Below, piece by piece: positions 1 to 8,633 of a stretch of 64,000 nucleotides of DNA (positions within the stretch are counted from its first letter, which is position 1; each line of letters begins with the position of its first letter). The position numbers and the translations under genes were made by a program. Source of the DNA: JAZSMJ01 sp045535815 (GTDB lineage Bacteria > Bacillota > Clostridia > Oscillospirales > CAG-272); NCBI GenBank assembly GCA_045535815.1, contig JAZSMJ010000010.1, positions 1 through 64,000 of the forward strand. The letters are read 5' to 3'. The notes under the pieces are model-generated. The model did not search any database, was not told the origin of the DNA, and was given only the letters and a program-made list of their open reading frames with translations.

Positions 1-1
1 C

Positions 2-523
2 TTTGAGCACAGGTCAAAGCTTCCCTTCAACCTCACACCACCGGATCACGGTATATACGGTGCTCTTCAGTTCCTTGATGACGGAAGCCTTATTGCATAC
101 CGTGAGGTATACGCTGATGAAAGATATCCGAGATACGTGATAAGCAAGGACAACGGCAAGACCTGGGGTGAGGAAAATGTTACCTTTATGGAAAAGGGTA
201 TGCGTAACTGGAATCTTACCAAATTCGGCGGAAAATACTTTACACACAGCAGATGCTCTATAGATGCAAGACCTGATCAGAATCCCGAGAAGGGCGACGG
301 ATATCTTTACGTTATGTACACATCCGAGGACTGCATCAATTGGGATGCAGGAACGTTTATCTGCGACTGTACCGACGAGGGCTTTGGCGGTGCATGCTTC
401 TACTCAAATTCTATCGTAATACATAACGAGGACGGAAGCGAGAAGACGATGCTTGTTCAGGCGTCTGTATCCTACGACAAGTGCTCAACAGATATCAAGC
501 ATTGGTTTGTTAATAAGGTTTGA
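2..523 (+). CDS. Sialidase-like (Asp-box) protein, 5' end outside window
   Basis: The open frame runs in from the left edge, so only the last 173 or so residues are visible and the start lies outside the window. An Asp-box-like stretch, SKDNGKTW, sits shortly after the visible start. Such repeats mark beta-propeller sialidases and related sugar-active enzymes. The C-terminal part is rich in aromatic and Asp/Gly residues and ends in HWFVNKV. It is clearly different from the three 385-residue propellers that follow. The stop is 21 bp before the next gene, so it is probably the first visible gene of a five-gene operon ending at 5921. A sugar-hydrolase or sugar-binding role is inferred; the exact substrate cannot be read from this fragment. 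Confidence 0.7.
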   Translation, partial: FEHRSKLPFNLTPPDHGIYGALQFLDDGSLIAYREVYADERYPRYVISKDNGKTWGEENVTFMEKGMRNWNLTKFGGKYFTHSRCSIDARPDQNPEKGDGYLYVMYTSEDCINWDAGTFICDCTDEGFGGACFYSNSIVIHNEDGSEKTMLVQASVSYDKCSTDIKHWFVNKV

Positions 524-544
524 TTTTGGAGGATATAATTCAGC

Positions 545-1702
545 ATGAGTATATTCAAAGATGGCACAGAGGTCAAGTACGTTAATCTTTCTCCCGACCA
601 GGAGGCAATTGACGAGAAGAACCGTGCGTATCAGGGCTGTCCTACCGTTGCGGTAACAAAGGGCGGACGTGTTTTCGCAGGTTGGTTTACAGGTGGTGCG
701 TACGAGCCGTGTATAAATAATTTCAACGTTCTGGTTATGAGCGACGACGGCGGAAACAGCTGGTCAAAGCCCCTGTTTACCGTTGAGAGCGACAGAGAAA
801 AGCTTGTCCGCAACATTGATATCGAGCTATGGGTGACAAAGGAAAATCATCTGTGGGTGATGTGGCAAAGAACCCCCTATTCTGCAGATTCCAATCCTGC
901 CGCTATAAAATATCCAAAACCTCAGAATTACGGCGTCATTTTCTGGGATACCGAGGTTATGACCTGCCGTGATCCCGATGCCGATACTCTCGTTTGGGAG
1001 ACTCCTTTCATACTTTGCGACGGATTTATGAGATGCAAGCCGATACAGACGGCAAGCGGAAGAATAATCGCCCCTGCGTACGATTTTGCCGCTGACGTAT
1101 ACACGCTCAGGCTTTCAGACGATGGCGGTAAGACATTCAGAACTGTCTGTGTTAAGGGTAAGCCCGACAGAGGCGTATTTGATGAGATCACTCTGTACCA
1201 AAATGATGCAGGCAGGATCCGTTTCCTTGCACGCACTGTCAAAGACTGTTACGTTTACTCCGATTCGTTTGACGACGGTGAGACCTGGACTGACGCCGTA
1301 GAATACGAAAAAGCACCCTCATCGAGATGCTTTATCGGTACTCTCAAGGACGGTGAAGTGGTCTACGTTCGCAACCATTCCGATCTTTACAGAAACGGTA
1401 TGCGTTTGTGTCTTTCCGAGGACGGAGGTGAGACCTTCCCCTATCAGATGATTCTTGATGGCAGATCGGGGGTCACGTATCCCGACGTTGATCAGGATGC
1501 TGACGGAAATATCTATATCGTTCACGACAGAGAAAGAGACAACCGCTGCAAGCTGAACAAGGAGACCTGGATATCCGAGGCAGCTAAGGAGATACTGATA
1601 AGTAAGGTTACGGTTGATGATATCAAAAGCGGCAATCTTTCCGAGGGCTCATTCCTTAGCCGTGTTATAAGCAAGGGCTTGAAAAATCTGGTTGAAGAAT
1701 AA
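545..1702 (+). CDS. Sialidase-like beta-propeller protein, copy 1 (no signal peptide)
   Basis: This 385-residue protein carries four Asp-box-like motifs, at about residues 66 (SDDGGNSW), 190 (SDDGGKTF), 240 (SFDDGETW) and 290 (SEDGGETF). This pattern is typical of BNR/sialidase six-bladed propellers. The N-terminus is hydrophilic with no signal peptide, so the protein should be cytoplasmic and may act on imported oligosaccharides. The start follows a good ribosome site (GGAGG) inside the short gap after the upstream gene. It is a close paralogue of the next two genes, and all three share the C-terminal ending GLKNLVEE. I do not see a convincing FRIP motif, so calling it a true exo-sialidase would be over-interpretation. 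Confidence 0.8.
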   Translation: MSIFKDGTEVKYVNLSPDQEAIDEKNRAYQGCPTVAVTKGGRVFAGWFTGGAYEPCINNFNVLVMSDDGGNSWSKPLFTVESDREKLVRNIDIELWVTKENHLWVMWQRTPYSADSNPAAIKYPKPQNYGVIFWDTEVMTCRDPDADTLVWETPFILCDGFMRCKPIQTASGRIIAPAYDFAADVYTLRLSDDGGKTFRTVCVKGKPDRGVFDEITLYQNDAGRIRFLARTVKDCYVYSDSFDDGETWTDAVEYEKAPSSRCFIGTLKDGEVVYVRNHSDLYRNGMRLCLSEDGGETFPYQMILDGRSGVTYPDVDQDADGNIYIVHDRERDNRCKLNKETWISEAAKEILISKVTVDDIKSGNLSEGSFLSRVISKGLKNLVEE

Positions 1703-1726
1703 AACCTACAAAAGGAGATTTTTAAT

Positions 1727-2884
1727 ATGAATGCATTTAAAGACAATATGGGAGTTGAGTACGTTAATCTTTCTCCCGATCAGGAGGCAATTGACGAGAA
1801 GACCCGTGCGTATCAGGGCTGTCCTACCGTTGCGGTAACCAAGGGTGGACGTGTTTTCGCAGGCTGGTATACCGGTGGTGCGTACGAGCCGTGTATAAAT
1901 AATTACAACGTTCTGGTTATGAGCGACGACGGCGGTGAAAGCTGGTCAAAGCCCATACTTACCATCGGCAGAAACGAAAAAATGCTTCTCCGTAATATTG
2001 ATATACAGCTTTGGGTGACAAAGGAAAACCATCTGTGGGTAATGTGGACGAGAACTCCGTATTATGCAGATTCCAACCCCGCTGCAATAAAATATCACAA
2101 GCCTCAGAACTATCATGCGGAATTCTGGGATACCGAGGTTATGATCTGCCGTGATCCCGATGCGGACGTTCTCGTTTGGGAGACTCCGTTTGTTCTCTGC
2201 GACGGATTTATGAGATGCAAGCCGATACAGACGGCGAGCGGAAGGATCATCGCTCCTGCATACGATTTCCATGCCGAAGTATATACGCTTCGTATTTCAG
2301 ACGATGGCGGCAAGACTTTCAGGACCGTTTGCGTCAAAGGTAAGCCCGACAGAGGCGTTTTTGATGAGATCACTCTGTTTCAGAATGAATCGGGCAGGAT
2401 CCGTTTCCTTGCACGTACCGTCCGAGATTATTACGTTTACTCCGATTCGTTTGACGACGGTGAGACCTGGACGGATGCCGTAGAATACGAAAAAGCTACC
2501 TCATCAAGATGCTTTGTCGGTACTCTCAAGAATGGCGAGGTAGTCTACGTTCGCAACCATTCCGATCTTTACAGAAACGGTATGCGTATATGTCTTTCCG
2601 AGGATGGCGGTGAGACCTTCCCCTATCAGATGATTCTTGAGGGCAGATCTGGAGTTTCCTATCCCGACGTTGACCAGGATGCTGACGGTAATATCTATAT
2701 CGTTCACGACAGAGAAAGAGACAACCGCTGCAAGCTGGACAAGGAGACCTGGGTATCCGAGGCAGCCAAGGAGATACTTTTAAGCAAGGTTACCGTTCAG
2801 GATATAAAGAGCGGCAATCTTTCCGAGGGCTCATTCCTTAGCCGTGTTATAAGCAAGGGCTTGAAAAATCTGGTTGAGGAATAA
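1727..2884 (+). CDS. Sialidase-like beta-propeller protein, copy 2 (no signal peptide)
   Basis: This is a second 385-residue propeller, nearly identical in layout to the gene before it, with the same four Asp-box-like motifs and the same C-terminal tail. Ribosome site AAAGGAG precedes the ATG, only 24 bp after the previous stop, which supports one operon. Differences from copy 1 cluster between the Asp boxes, for example around residues 80-120. There is no signal peptide. The gene is also the left-hand partner of a 1,433-bp tandem duplication: its start codon lies exactly 1,433 bp before an internal ATG in copy 3, and the DNA after its stop is repeated after copy 3. Confidence 0.8.
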   Translation: MNAFKDNMGVEYVNLSPDQEAIDEKTRAYQGCPTVAVTKGGRVFAGWYTGGAYEPCINNYNVLVMSDDGGESWSKPILTIGRNEKMLLRNIDIQLWVTKENHLWVMWTRTPYYADSNPAAIKYHKPQNYHAEFWDTEVMICRDPDADVLVWETPFVLCDGFMRCKPIQTASGRIIAPAYDFHAEVYTLRISDDGGKTFRTVCVKGKPDRGVFDEITLFQNESGRIRFLARTVRDYYVYSDSFDDGETWTDAVEYEKATSSRCFVGTLKNGEVVYVRNHSDLYRNGMRICLSEDGGETFPYQMILEGRSGVSYPDVDQDADGNIYIVHDRERDNRCKLDKETWVSEAAKEILLSKVTVQDIKSGNLSEGSFLSRVISKGLKNLVEE

Positions 2885-3156
2885 AAATTGCCATAGGTAA
2901 AAAACGCTGAGAAGAGGCGCTCCTCTTGGCGAGTCATATTACTACGTAGATTATATTTTATTTTTTGGAGGAAATTATCATGAAAAGCAAATTGTGGATA
3001 GCTCTTGCGCTTATTCTTGTCGTTTTGCTTGCTGTCAGTGCGTGTGATGACGGTGATAAGCCGGTCGATACCCCCACAAACGAGAGCGGCGAGGTTGAAT
3101 CCGTTGAAGAAGAGACCGAGCCTACGTGGCGTGAGACCATCGAGCTTGACCTTCCT
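2885..3156 (+). repeat. Direct repeat, left copy: spacer plus lipoprotein leader
   Basis: This stretch holds a 95-bp spacer and the first 59 codons of a lipoprotein leader. It recurs 1,433 bp downstream at 4318-4589. The spacers differ at one base, and the leaders differ at ten third-codon positions with no amino-acid change. A conserved hairpin (AAGAGG-CGCT-CCTCTT, 2912-2927) lies in the spacer. It has no U-run, so it looks like an mRNA processing or stability element rather than a terminator. Confidence 0.9.
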
Positions 3157-4317
3157 GTTATGAATACTTTTAAAGATGGTGTTGGAGTTAAGTACGTTAA
3201 TCTTTCTCCCGACCAGGAGGCAATTGACGAGAAGAACCGTGCGTATCAGGGCTGTCCTACCGTTGCGGTAACAAAGGGCGGACGTGTTTTCGCCGGTTGG
3301 TATACGGGAGGTGCTTACGAGCCCTGTATATATAATTACAACGTTCTGGTTATGAGCGACGACGGCGGTGAAAGCTGGTCAAAGCCCATACTTACGGTAG
3401 ACAGAGACGAGGAGAATCTAAACCGTAATATCGATATTCAGCTTTGGGTGACAAAGGAAAACCATCTGTGGGTAATGTGGACGAGAACGCCCTATTTTTC
3501 CGATTCCTTGCCTGCCGCTATTAAATATCCCAATTTTCAGAACTATCACAGAGAATTCTTGGATACCGAGGTTATGATCTGCCGTGATCCCGATGCCGAT
3601 ACTCTCGTTTGGGAAACTCCCTTTATACTTTGCGACGGATTTATGAGATGCAAGCCGATACAGACGGCAAGCGGAAGAATAATCGCTCCTGCGTACGATT
3701 TTGCCGCTGACGTATACACGCTCAGGCTTTCAGACGATGGAGGTAAGACATTCAGAACTGTCTGTGTCAACGGAAAGCCCGACAAAGGTGTTTATGATGA
3801 GATCACTCTGTACCAAAATGATGAAGGCAGGATCCGTTTCCTTGCACGCACCAACCGAGGCTATTACGTTTACTCAGATTCGTTTGACGACGGTGAGACC
3901 TGGACTGACGCCGTAGAATACGAAAAAGCACCATCATCGAGATGCTTTATCGGTACGCTCAAGGACGGCGAGGTGGTTTACGTTCGCAACCATTCCGATC
4001 TTTACAGAGACTGTATACGTATATGTCTTTCCGAGGACGGAGGCGAGACCTTCCCCTATCAGATGATTCTTGATGGCAGAAAGGGGGTCACGTACCCCGA
4101 CGTTGATCAGGATGCTGAAGGAAATATCTATATCGTTTACGACAGAGAAAGAGACAACCGCACCAAGCTGAACAAGGAGACCTGGATATCCGAGGCCGCC
4201 AAGGAGATACTTATAAGCAAGGTTACGGTTGATGATATCAAAAGCGGCACTCTTTCCGAGGGATCATTCCTTAGCCGCGTTATAAGCAAGGGCTTGAAAA
4301 ATCTGGTTGAGGAATAA
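2980..4317 (+). CDS. Chimeric lipoprotein: binding-protein leader fused to sialidase-like propeller (copy 3)
   Basis: The first 59 residues are a lipoprotein leader (MKSKLWIALA..., lipobox Cys22) followed by an acidic linker. They are identical in protein sequence to the leader of the solute-binding protein at 4413. After one Val codon the propeller begins with its own former start codon (ATG at 3160) and runs to the shared GLKNLVEE ending, with all four Asp-box-like motifs. The product is therefore predicted to be a membrane-anchored extracellular version of the cytoplasmic paralogues upstream. I chose ATG 2980, which has GGAGG in front; the upstream TTG at 2965 overlaps that ribosome site. 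The arrangement is explained by a tandem duplication of propeller gene, spacer and leader. Predicted surface display is an inference. Confidence 0.85.
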   Translation: MKSKLWIALALILVVLLAVSACDDGDKPVDTPTNESGEVESVEEETEPTWRETIELDLPVMNTFKDGVGVKYVNLSPDQEAIDEKNRAYQGCPTVAVTKGGRVFAGWYTGGAYEPCIYNYNVLVMSDDGGESWSKPILTVDRDEENLNRNIDIQLWVTKENHLWVMWTRTPYFSDSLPAAIKYPNFQNYHREFLDTEVMICRDPDADTLVWETPFILCDGFMRCKPIQTASGRIIAPAYDFAADVYTLRLSDDGGKTFRTVCVNGKPDKGVYDEITLYQNDEGRIRFLARTNRGYYVYSDSFDDGETWTDAVEYEKAPSSRCFIGTLKDGEVVYVRNHSDLYRDCIRICLSEDGGETFPYQMILDGRKGVTYPDVDQDAEGNIYIVYDRERDNRTKLNKETWISEAAKEILISKVTVDDIKSGTLSEGSFLSRVISKGLKNLVEE

Positions 4318-4589
4318 AAATTGCCATAGGTAAAAAACGCTGAGAAGAGGCGCTCCTCTTGGAGAGTCATATTACTACGTAGATTATATTTTATTTTTTG
4401 GAGGAAATTATCATGAAAAGCAAATTGTGGATAGCACTTGCGCTTATTCTTGTCGTTTTGCTTGCAGTCAGTGCTTGTGATGACGGTGATAAGCCTGTTG
4501 ATACTCCCACAAACGAGAGCGGCGAGGTTGAATCCGTTGAAGAAGAAACCGAGCCGACGTGGCGTGAGACCATCGAGCTTGATCTTCCG
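4318..4589 (+). repeat. Direct repeat, right copy: spacer plus lipoprotein leader
   Basis: This is the right copy of the repeat at 2885-3156, offset by exactly 1,433 bp. Here the leader continues into the solute-binding protein, which is the likely ancestral arrangement. The spacer hairpin is repeated at 4345-4360. Confidence 0.9.
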
Positions 4590-5921
4590 GAGTATCAGTT
4601 CCAGGACAAGACCATCACTATTCTCGGAACAACGGGCGGATGGGCAAGTAAGACGGATATTTTCGCAGACGAGCTCAACAATAACACTGTAAACGATGCA
4701 GTTTGGGAAAGAAACCAGGCGATAGCAGACAAATACGGAGTTGAGATTGAATTTTTAAGCGGTTCAAACGAGCCTTACGGAGGAGCCACTTCCTTTATGT
4801 ATAACCTTGTAGCGGGCGGGGACAATTCGGTCGATATAGTCAACTGTTCTATTCTTGCAACTTTCAAAATGGGAGTTCAGCACCTTCTTGCAGACCTCAA
4901 TTCAGAGATAGATTACATAGATTTCTCTCAGCCCTGGTGGGATGACGGTATGCGTGAAGCGTTCACCATCCAGGACAGACTTTTCTTTGCGGTAAGCGAT
5001 ATGAACAATATTGCTTACCAGAATACCTGGGTAATGCTTTATAACAAGAGCCTTATGGATAATCTCGGTTATGACAACGATTTTGTATTTGATTCCGTAA
5101 GAGACGGCAGCTGGACACTTGATACATACGGAAAGATAGTTAAGGGCTATGCAAAGGACCTTAATAACGATAACCAGATGACTGAAGTTGACCAGTACGG
5201 TACAGCCTTCCAGTCCTCCGGACCTGACGGATTCCTTCTCGCCGCAGGCATGAGATACTCCGAGCGTGACGAGGACGGCAATATCGTATTCAAGCCTCTT
5301 GACGACAAGGGACTTGCAATACTCAATAAAGTAACGGATATCTGTAAGGTAGGAGTTGCTTACAACTCTCACAACGATAAGCAGAATACCGTTAAGGCTA
5401 CAGATCCCGAAAACGGAAGAACTATGTTCAGAGAAGCAAGAGCTATCTTCTGGACAGAAACTCTCGGATCGGTTGAAACCTTCAGAGATATGGAAGACGA
5501 TTTCGGTATCATTCCGCTTCCCAAGTACGATACCGAACAGGAGACCTATAAATCCTTTATCCACCACGGCTCCGGAACCTGTGTTGCAGTACCGAGAAAC
5601 GCAGAGGATATAGCCGGCTCAGGTTATATGCTTGAGGTCCTCTCCAACTATTCCTACAACATGGTAACACCCAAGTACTTCGGAAGAGTTGTTGAGGGTA
5701 AGTACTCAAGAGACGTTGACTCTCTCGATATGCTTTACAATTACGTTACACAGGACCGTATCGTTGAAATGGTAATCGTTGGAAGATACAATAACTTCTG
5801 TGACCAGATCGTTGACGCTATCAACCAGGGTAATCCTATATTCGCATCTCTCTTCAAGAGAAGCCAGAGAGCAGTTGAATCGGGTATCAGCGAGACAAAC
5901 GACGCATACGCAAGCTATTAA
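4413..5921 (+). CDS. Extracellular solute-binding lipoprotein (sugar ABC-type)
   Basis: This 502-residue lipoprotein has a signal peptide with lipobox Cys22, a Glu/Thr-rich linker to about residue 59, then a family-1-like extracellular solute-binding fold. Features shared with the two binding proteins at 50602 and 52394 include NDAVWERNQAIADKYG near residue 95, a PWWDD motif near 170, a DLNNDN segment, and ARAIFWTETLGSVETFRDM. It would capture an oligosaccharide at the membrane surface for an ABC importer. No permease or ATPase gene is nearby, so the partner is elsewhere or shared. The start ATG has GGAGG at the right spacing. It closes the operon that begins with the sialidase-like genes and is followed by a strong terminator. 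Confidence 0.88.
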   Translation: MKSKLWIALALILVVLLAVSACDDGDKPVDTPTNESGEVESVEEETEPTWRETIELDLPEYQFQDKTITILGTTGGWASKTDIFADELNNNTVNDAVWERNQAIADKYGVEIEFLSGSNEPYGGATSFMYNLVAGGDNSVDIVNCSILATFKMGVQHLLADLNSEIDYIDFSQPWWDDGMREAFTIQDRLFFAVSDMNNIAYQNTWVMLYNKSLMDNLGYDNDFVFDSVRDGSWTLDTYGKIVKGYAKDLNNDNQMTEVDQYGTAFQSSGPDGFLLAAGMRYSERDEDGNIVFKPLDDKGLAILNKVTDICKVGVAYNSHNDKQNTVKATDPENGRTMFREARAIFWTETLGSVETFRDMEDDFGIIPLPKYDTEQETYKSFIHHGSGTCVAVPRNAEDIAGSGYMLEVLSNYSYNMVTPKYFGRVVEGKYSRDVDSLDMLYNYVTQDRIVEMVIVGRYNNFCDQIVDAINQGNPIFASLFKRSQRAVESGISETNDAYASY

Positions 5922-5942
5922 TATAAGCTTTGTGAAAACTGC

Positions 5943-5979
5943 AAAAAATCTCCCCTTTATTTTTGGGGAGATTTTTTTG
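5943..5979 (+). terminator. Rho-independent terminator
   Basis: An AATCTCCCC / GGGGAGATT stem with an AT-rich loop is followed by a run of T. It ends the sialidase-like/binding-protein operon. Confidence 0.9.
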
Positions 5980-6180
5980 TCCAATTACTCTGATACTAAA
6001 AAAACAGAATGTTATGTTTTGAGAAAATGTTAATTTATAACATCGAAATCTTCCGATTTTAAGGGGTGTTTTTGGATTTTTTTACATTCATTTTTTAATT
6101 TATCATTCAAATGTCAGCAATGGCTCTTGCAATGGTAAAAAGACACAAAAAAAGCTGTGCGTTATTGGTCAATATAACAG

Positions 6181-6210
6181 TTTACAAAATAATACGATTT
6201 ATGATATCAT
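6181..6210 (+). promoter_or_regulatory. Sigma-A-type promoter
   Basis: TTTACA and TATCAT are separated by 18 bp, upstream of the isomerase-like gene. The rest of the 352-bp gap (5922-6273) holds only the terminator and AT-rich DNA in which I see no gene. Confidence 0.6.
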
Positions 6211-6273
6211 ATTAGGTGAAGAAATATGTTTTTTTCTACAGTAATTAATAATTTTAGAAGGGATATAAGTAAA

Positions 6274-7452
6274 ATGAAGTCACCAAAACTCTTTTTAACA
6301 ATTGACAACTGCTTTGCTTACAAGCGTTGGGCAAGACCCAGTGAATGGATGAAGGTCGTTGCTGAGTGCGGCGTTTACTATGTTGAAGCATCTGCTGATA
6401 CAGAAGTTGACCCTCTCTACACCACGCCCGAATACATGAAGGATTGGGTTGAAGACTACAGAAAGGTTTCCGCAGAGACAGGCGTTAAGATCGGTACATT
6501 CTATTCCGGTCACGGTACATACACATGTACAGCTCTCGCAAACCCCGATAAGAGAATCAGAGATCACTTCCGTTATGACTGGATGGATCCCATGATGGCA
6601 ACTGCTAAGAGCGTTGACGCAGGTGTGGGCTGGTACTTCCAGGCTATCACACACGACGAGCTCCAGGATCCCGAGCAGTACAAGGCAAGAATGGCTCAGA
6701 ACTATCAGACACTTGCAGAGATCACAGAAGATGCTGCAAACAGAGGCGTTAAGTTCCTTTCTCTCGAGCAGATGTACACACCTAACCAGCCCCCGTGGAC
6801 AATAGCTGACTCCACAGACCTTATCAAGTACGTAAAGAAGAACTACAACCAGAACCTCTATCTTACAGTTGACACAGGTCATATGTACGGTCAGAAGAAG
6901 TTCCTCCGTCCCACAGATGCACAGATAGTTGACTACCTCAAGGCATCCAAGGAAGGCTACGTTAAGGAGATCTGGCTCGGTCAGCAGATCAATGACGAGA
7001 TCTTTGAAAAGGCTCTCAAGGCTCCCGAAGCTGAATGGGGCAAGTACATTGCTGAAATTAACGCTAACATGGATAAGACACCTTATCTCTTCGCACAGCC
7101 CGAAGATAGCGATATCTATGCATGGATCAAGAAGCTCGGCGCATATTCGCCCATTCTTCACCTCCAGCAGACAACAGGTAACTCCTCCAGTCACCTTCCC
7201 TTTACTCCTGAGACCAATGCAAACGGCCTCGTAACAGGTGAAAAGGTTATCGAAGCTCTGAGAGAGTCCTTCGCTACAGATCACGGCCCCGATATGCCTG
7301 AAAAGTGCGACGAGATCTATATGACCATCGAAATGTTCGCAGGAACAGCTGAGATGAACAGAGACATCAAGCACAAGATCAAGCAGACAGTTGAATACTG
7401 GCGTCAGTTCATTCCGGAAGACGGAATCTCCCTCGACGACGTTAAGATCTGA
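6274..7452 (+). CDS. TIM-barrel sugar (phosphate) isomerase/epimerase-like protein
   Basis: This 392-residue protein reads as a xylose-isomerase-like TIM barrel of the AP-endonuclease-2 superfamily, whose members isomerise or epimerise sugars using a divalent metal. Likely metal-ligand segments are LSLEQMYT near residue 164, TVDTGHMYG near 198, and acidic or His positions further on (QPEDSDIY, LHLQQTTGN). The ATG at 6274 is preferred because AGAAGGG lies about 11 bp upstream; the upstream in-frame ATG at 6226 lacks a ribosome site. It appears to be a single-gene unit with its own promoter and terminator, next to a sugar-binding operon. The substrate is unknown. Confidence 0.75.
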   Translation: MKSPKLFLTIDNCFAYKRWARPSEWMKVVAECGVYYVEASADTEVDPLYTTPEYMKDWVEDYRKVSAETGVKIGTFYSGHGTYTCTALANPDKRIRDHFRYDWMDPMMATAKSVDAGVGWYFQAITHDELQDPEQYKARMAQNYQTLAEITEDAANRGVKFLSLEQMYTPNQPPWTIADSTDLIKYVKKNYNQNLYLTVDTGHMYGQKKFLRPTDAQIVDYLKASKEGYVKEIWLGQQINDEIFEKALKAPEAEWGKYIAEINANMDKTPYLFAQPEDSDIYAWIKKLGAYSPILHLQQTTGNSSSHLPFTPETNANGLVTGEKVIEALRESFATDHGPDMPEKCDEIYMTIEMFAGTAEMNRDIKHKIKQTVEYWRQFIPEDGISLDDVKI

Positions 7453-7470
7453 GTTATATCGTGAAATATT

Positions 7471-7498
7471 AAATCCCCGACAGTTGTCGGGGATTTTT
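7471..7498 (+). terminator. Rho-independent terminator
   Basis: The stem ATCCCCGACA / TGTCGGGGAT is followed by a T-run, just after the isomerase-like gene. Confidence 0.92.
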
Positions 7499-7561
7499 TG
7501 TGCTTGCGGTGGAGGTGCAGACTGCGTTTGCACTAAATAATGGCGACCTACAGCAAACGTA

Positions 7562-7597
7562 AAAAAACAGCGGTCGGAGTTGACCGCTGTTTTTTTA
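7562..7597. terminator. Bidirectional terminator hairpin
   Basis: The stem AACAGCGGTC / GACCGCTGTT is flanked by A7 on the left and T7 on the right, so it can terminate from either side. It lies between convergent genes. Confidence 0.8.
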
Positions 7598-7640
7598 AAT
7601 GTTGCATTATGTTTGCATTGTGTGATATATTACGAAAGTT

Positions 7641-7671
7641 TTGGGGTACGGGGCCTTTTTCAAAAGGTCCC
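7641..7671. repeat. Short palindromic intergenic element
   Basis: A GC-rich imperfect inverted repeat (GGGGCC...GGTCCC around CTTTTTCAAAAGG) lies in the non-coding gap. It resembles the dispersed palindromes seen elsewhere in the window. Family membership is unproven. Confidence 0.35.
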
Positions 7672-7745
7672 GCAGCTCTCGTAATTAAATTTTGTGGTAA
7701 TTTTATGAGTGCTGTTGTTGTAAACGGTTTGGAATCTTTTGTCTA

Positions 7746-8525
7746 TTAAGAATAGAACGAGTGATTTCCTATAGTAAATTCATATACGCAGTTCCGAACT
7801 ATCCATGTGCTTGCAGCAATGCTTTCGTTCAGAAAATAGAGTACGCTGTCGGATACGGAGTATCCGCTAAGACATATCTTGGCTGCGAGAATGCTTTCTT
7901 CGCTCGGCGTATTATAAATAGCGCCGTTTGCGATGGGGGAGAACTGAACGCCTCCCGCAGTGTCAAAAATGACGTCGTAGATTGTGCTTGGGTAGCGCTC
8001 GGAAGCAACTCTGTTAAGAATAACCGAGCCTACACCGAGCTTTCCTTCAAATGATTCACCGAGTGCCTCCGCATGAATTATGCGTGAGAGCCAGTAGACC
8101 TGATCGTCGTTGAACAGATCCTCTGCAGGGGTGAGGGTAGTTTTTTCTGTGTCGAGGCTGACCGAAGAGGTCTCCTCGTTCCAGGAGATAGTCGCATCAA
8201 AAGCGGTTGCTATCGAGCGGATCGGAACGAAAAGCGTTCCGTCGATATCGAGGCAAGGGCTGTTGTTGTAGAGATATCTGCCGTTGACAATAATATACTT
8301 AAAATTTTCCTCAATAACGATATCTTGGGGTAATTCACCGGTAATGAAGTAGTAGATCTCTTCAAAGGGTGCATAAGTAGTATCATCGATCAGAAACATC
8401 TGATCCTGATATAAAAGTTCTCCGTTTACGTAAATGTTTACACTCTCTTCCTGAGCGCTAACGGGCAGAGCAAGCATAAGAGCCGCAAATGCCACCACGA
8501 TCAGCATTTTGAGTTTTGACATCAT
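7746..8525 (-). CDS. SleB-like cell-wall hydrolase with copper-amine-oxidase-type stalk domain
   Basis: The 259-residue product has a signal peptide (to about residue 24, ...LPVSAQ), then a copper-amine-oxidase N-terminal-like domain at about 29-125. The second half is a Hydrolase_2/SleB domain, recognisable from RIIHAEALGE, VILNRV and a conserved ASTW region. SleB-type enzymes are lytic transglycosylases or amidases that cut peptidoglycan, often spore cortex, and the Glu of HAEA is the expected catalytic acid. An exported cell-wall role fits. Two adjacent ATG codons follow AAAGGA, and either could initiate. The gene is on the strand of cls-hemW-lepA but about 110 bp after cls, so co-transcription is possible and unproven. 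Confidence 0.85.
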   Translation of the reverse strand: MMSKLKMLIVVAFAALMLALPVSAQEESVNIYVNGELLYQDQMFLIDDTTYAPFEEIYYFITGELPQDIVIEENFKYIIVNGRYLYNNSPCLDIDGTLFVPIRSIATAFDATISWNEETSSVSLDTEKTTLTPAEDLFNDDQVYWLSRIIHAEALGESFEGKLGVGSVILNRVASERYPSTIYDVIFDTAGGVQFSPIANGAIYNTPSEESILAAKICLSGYSVSDSVLYFLNESIAASTWIVRNCVYEFTIGNHSFYS

Positions 8526-8633
8526 ATTGGTATCCTTTCACTTCCTTAAAATCATTATTTTATTGAGTGGACCTTAATTTTACCACACAATAAAGAACAT
8601 ATATTACGGATTTTTTAACACAGTTGTAAACAA

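Noticed and set aside
2912..2927. Terminator in the spacer before the chimeric lipoprotein
   Set aside because: The 6-bp stem has no T-run after it, and the downstream gene seems to depend on the same operon.
6295..7533. 412-codon open frame on the minus strand
   Set aside because: It is fully antisense to the isomerase-like gene, which has family motifs and a ribosome site. The antisense frame is Cys/Val-rich, has no recognisable motif, and is best explained by codon bias of the real gene.
7540..7749. 69-codon plus-strand frame in the gap after the isomerase-like gene
   Set aside because: It runs through a terminator hairpin and a palindromic element and has no ribosome site.
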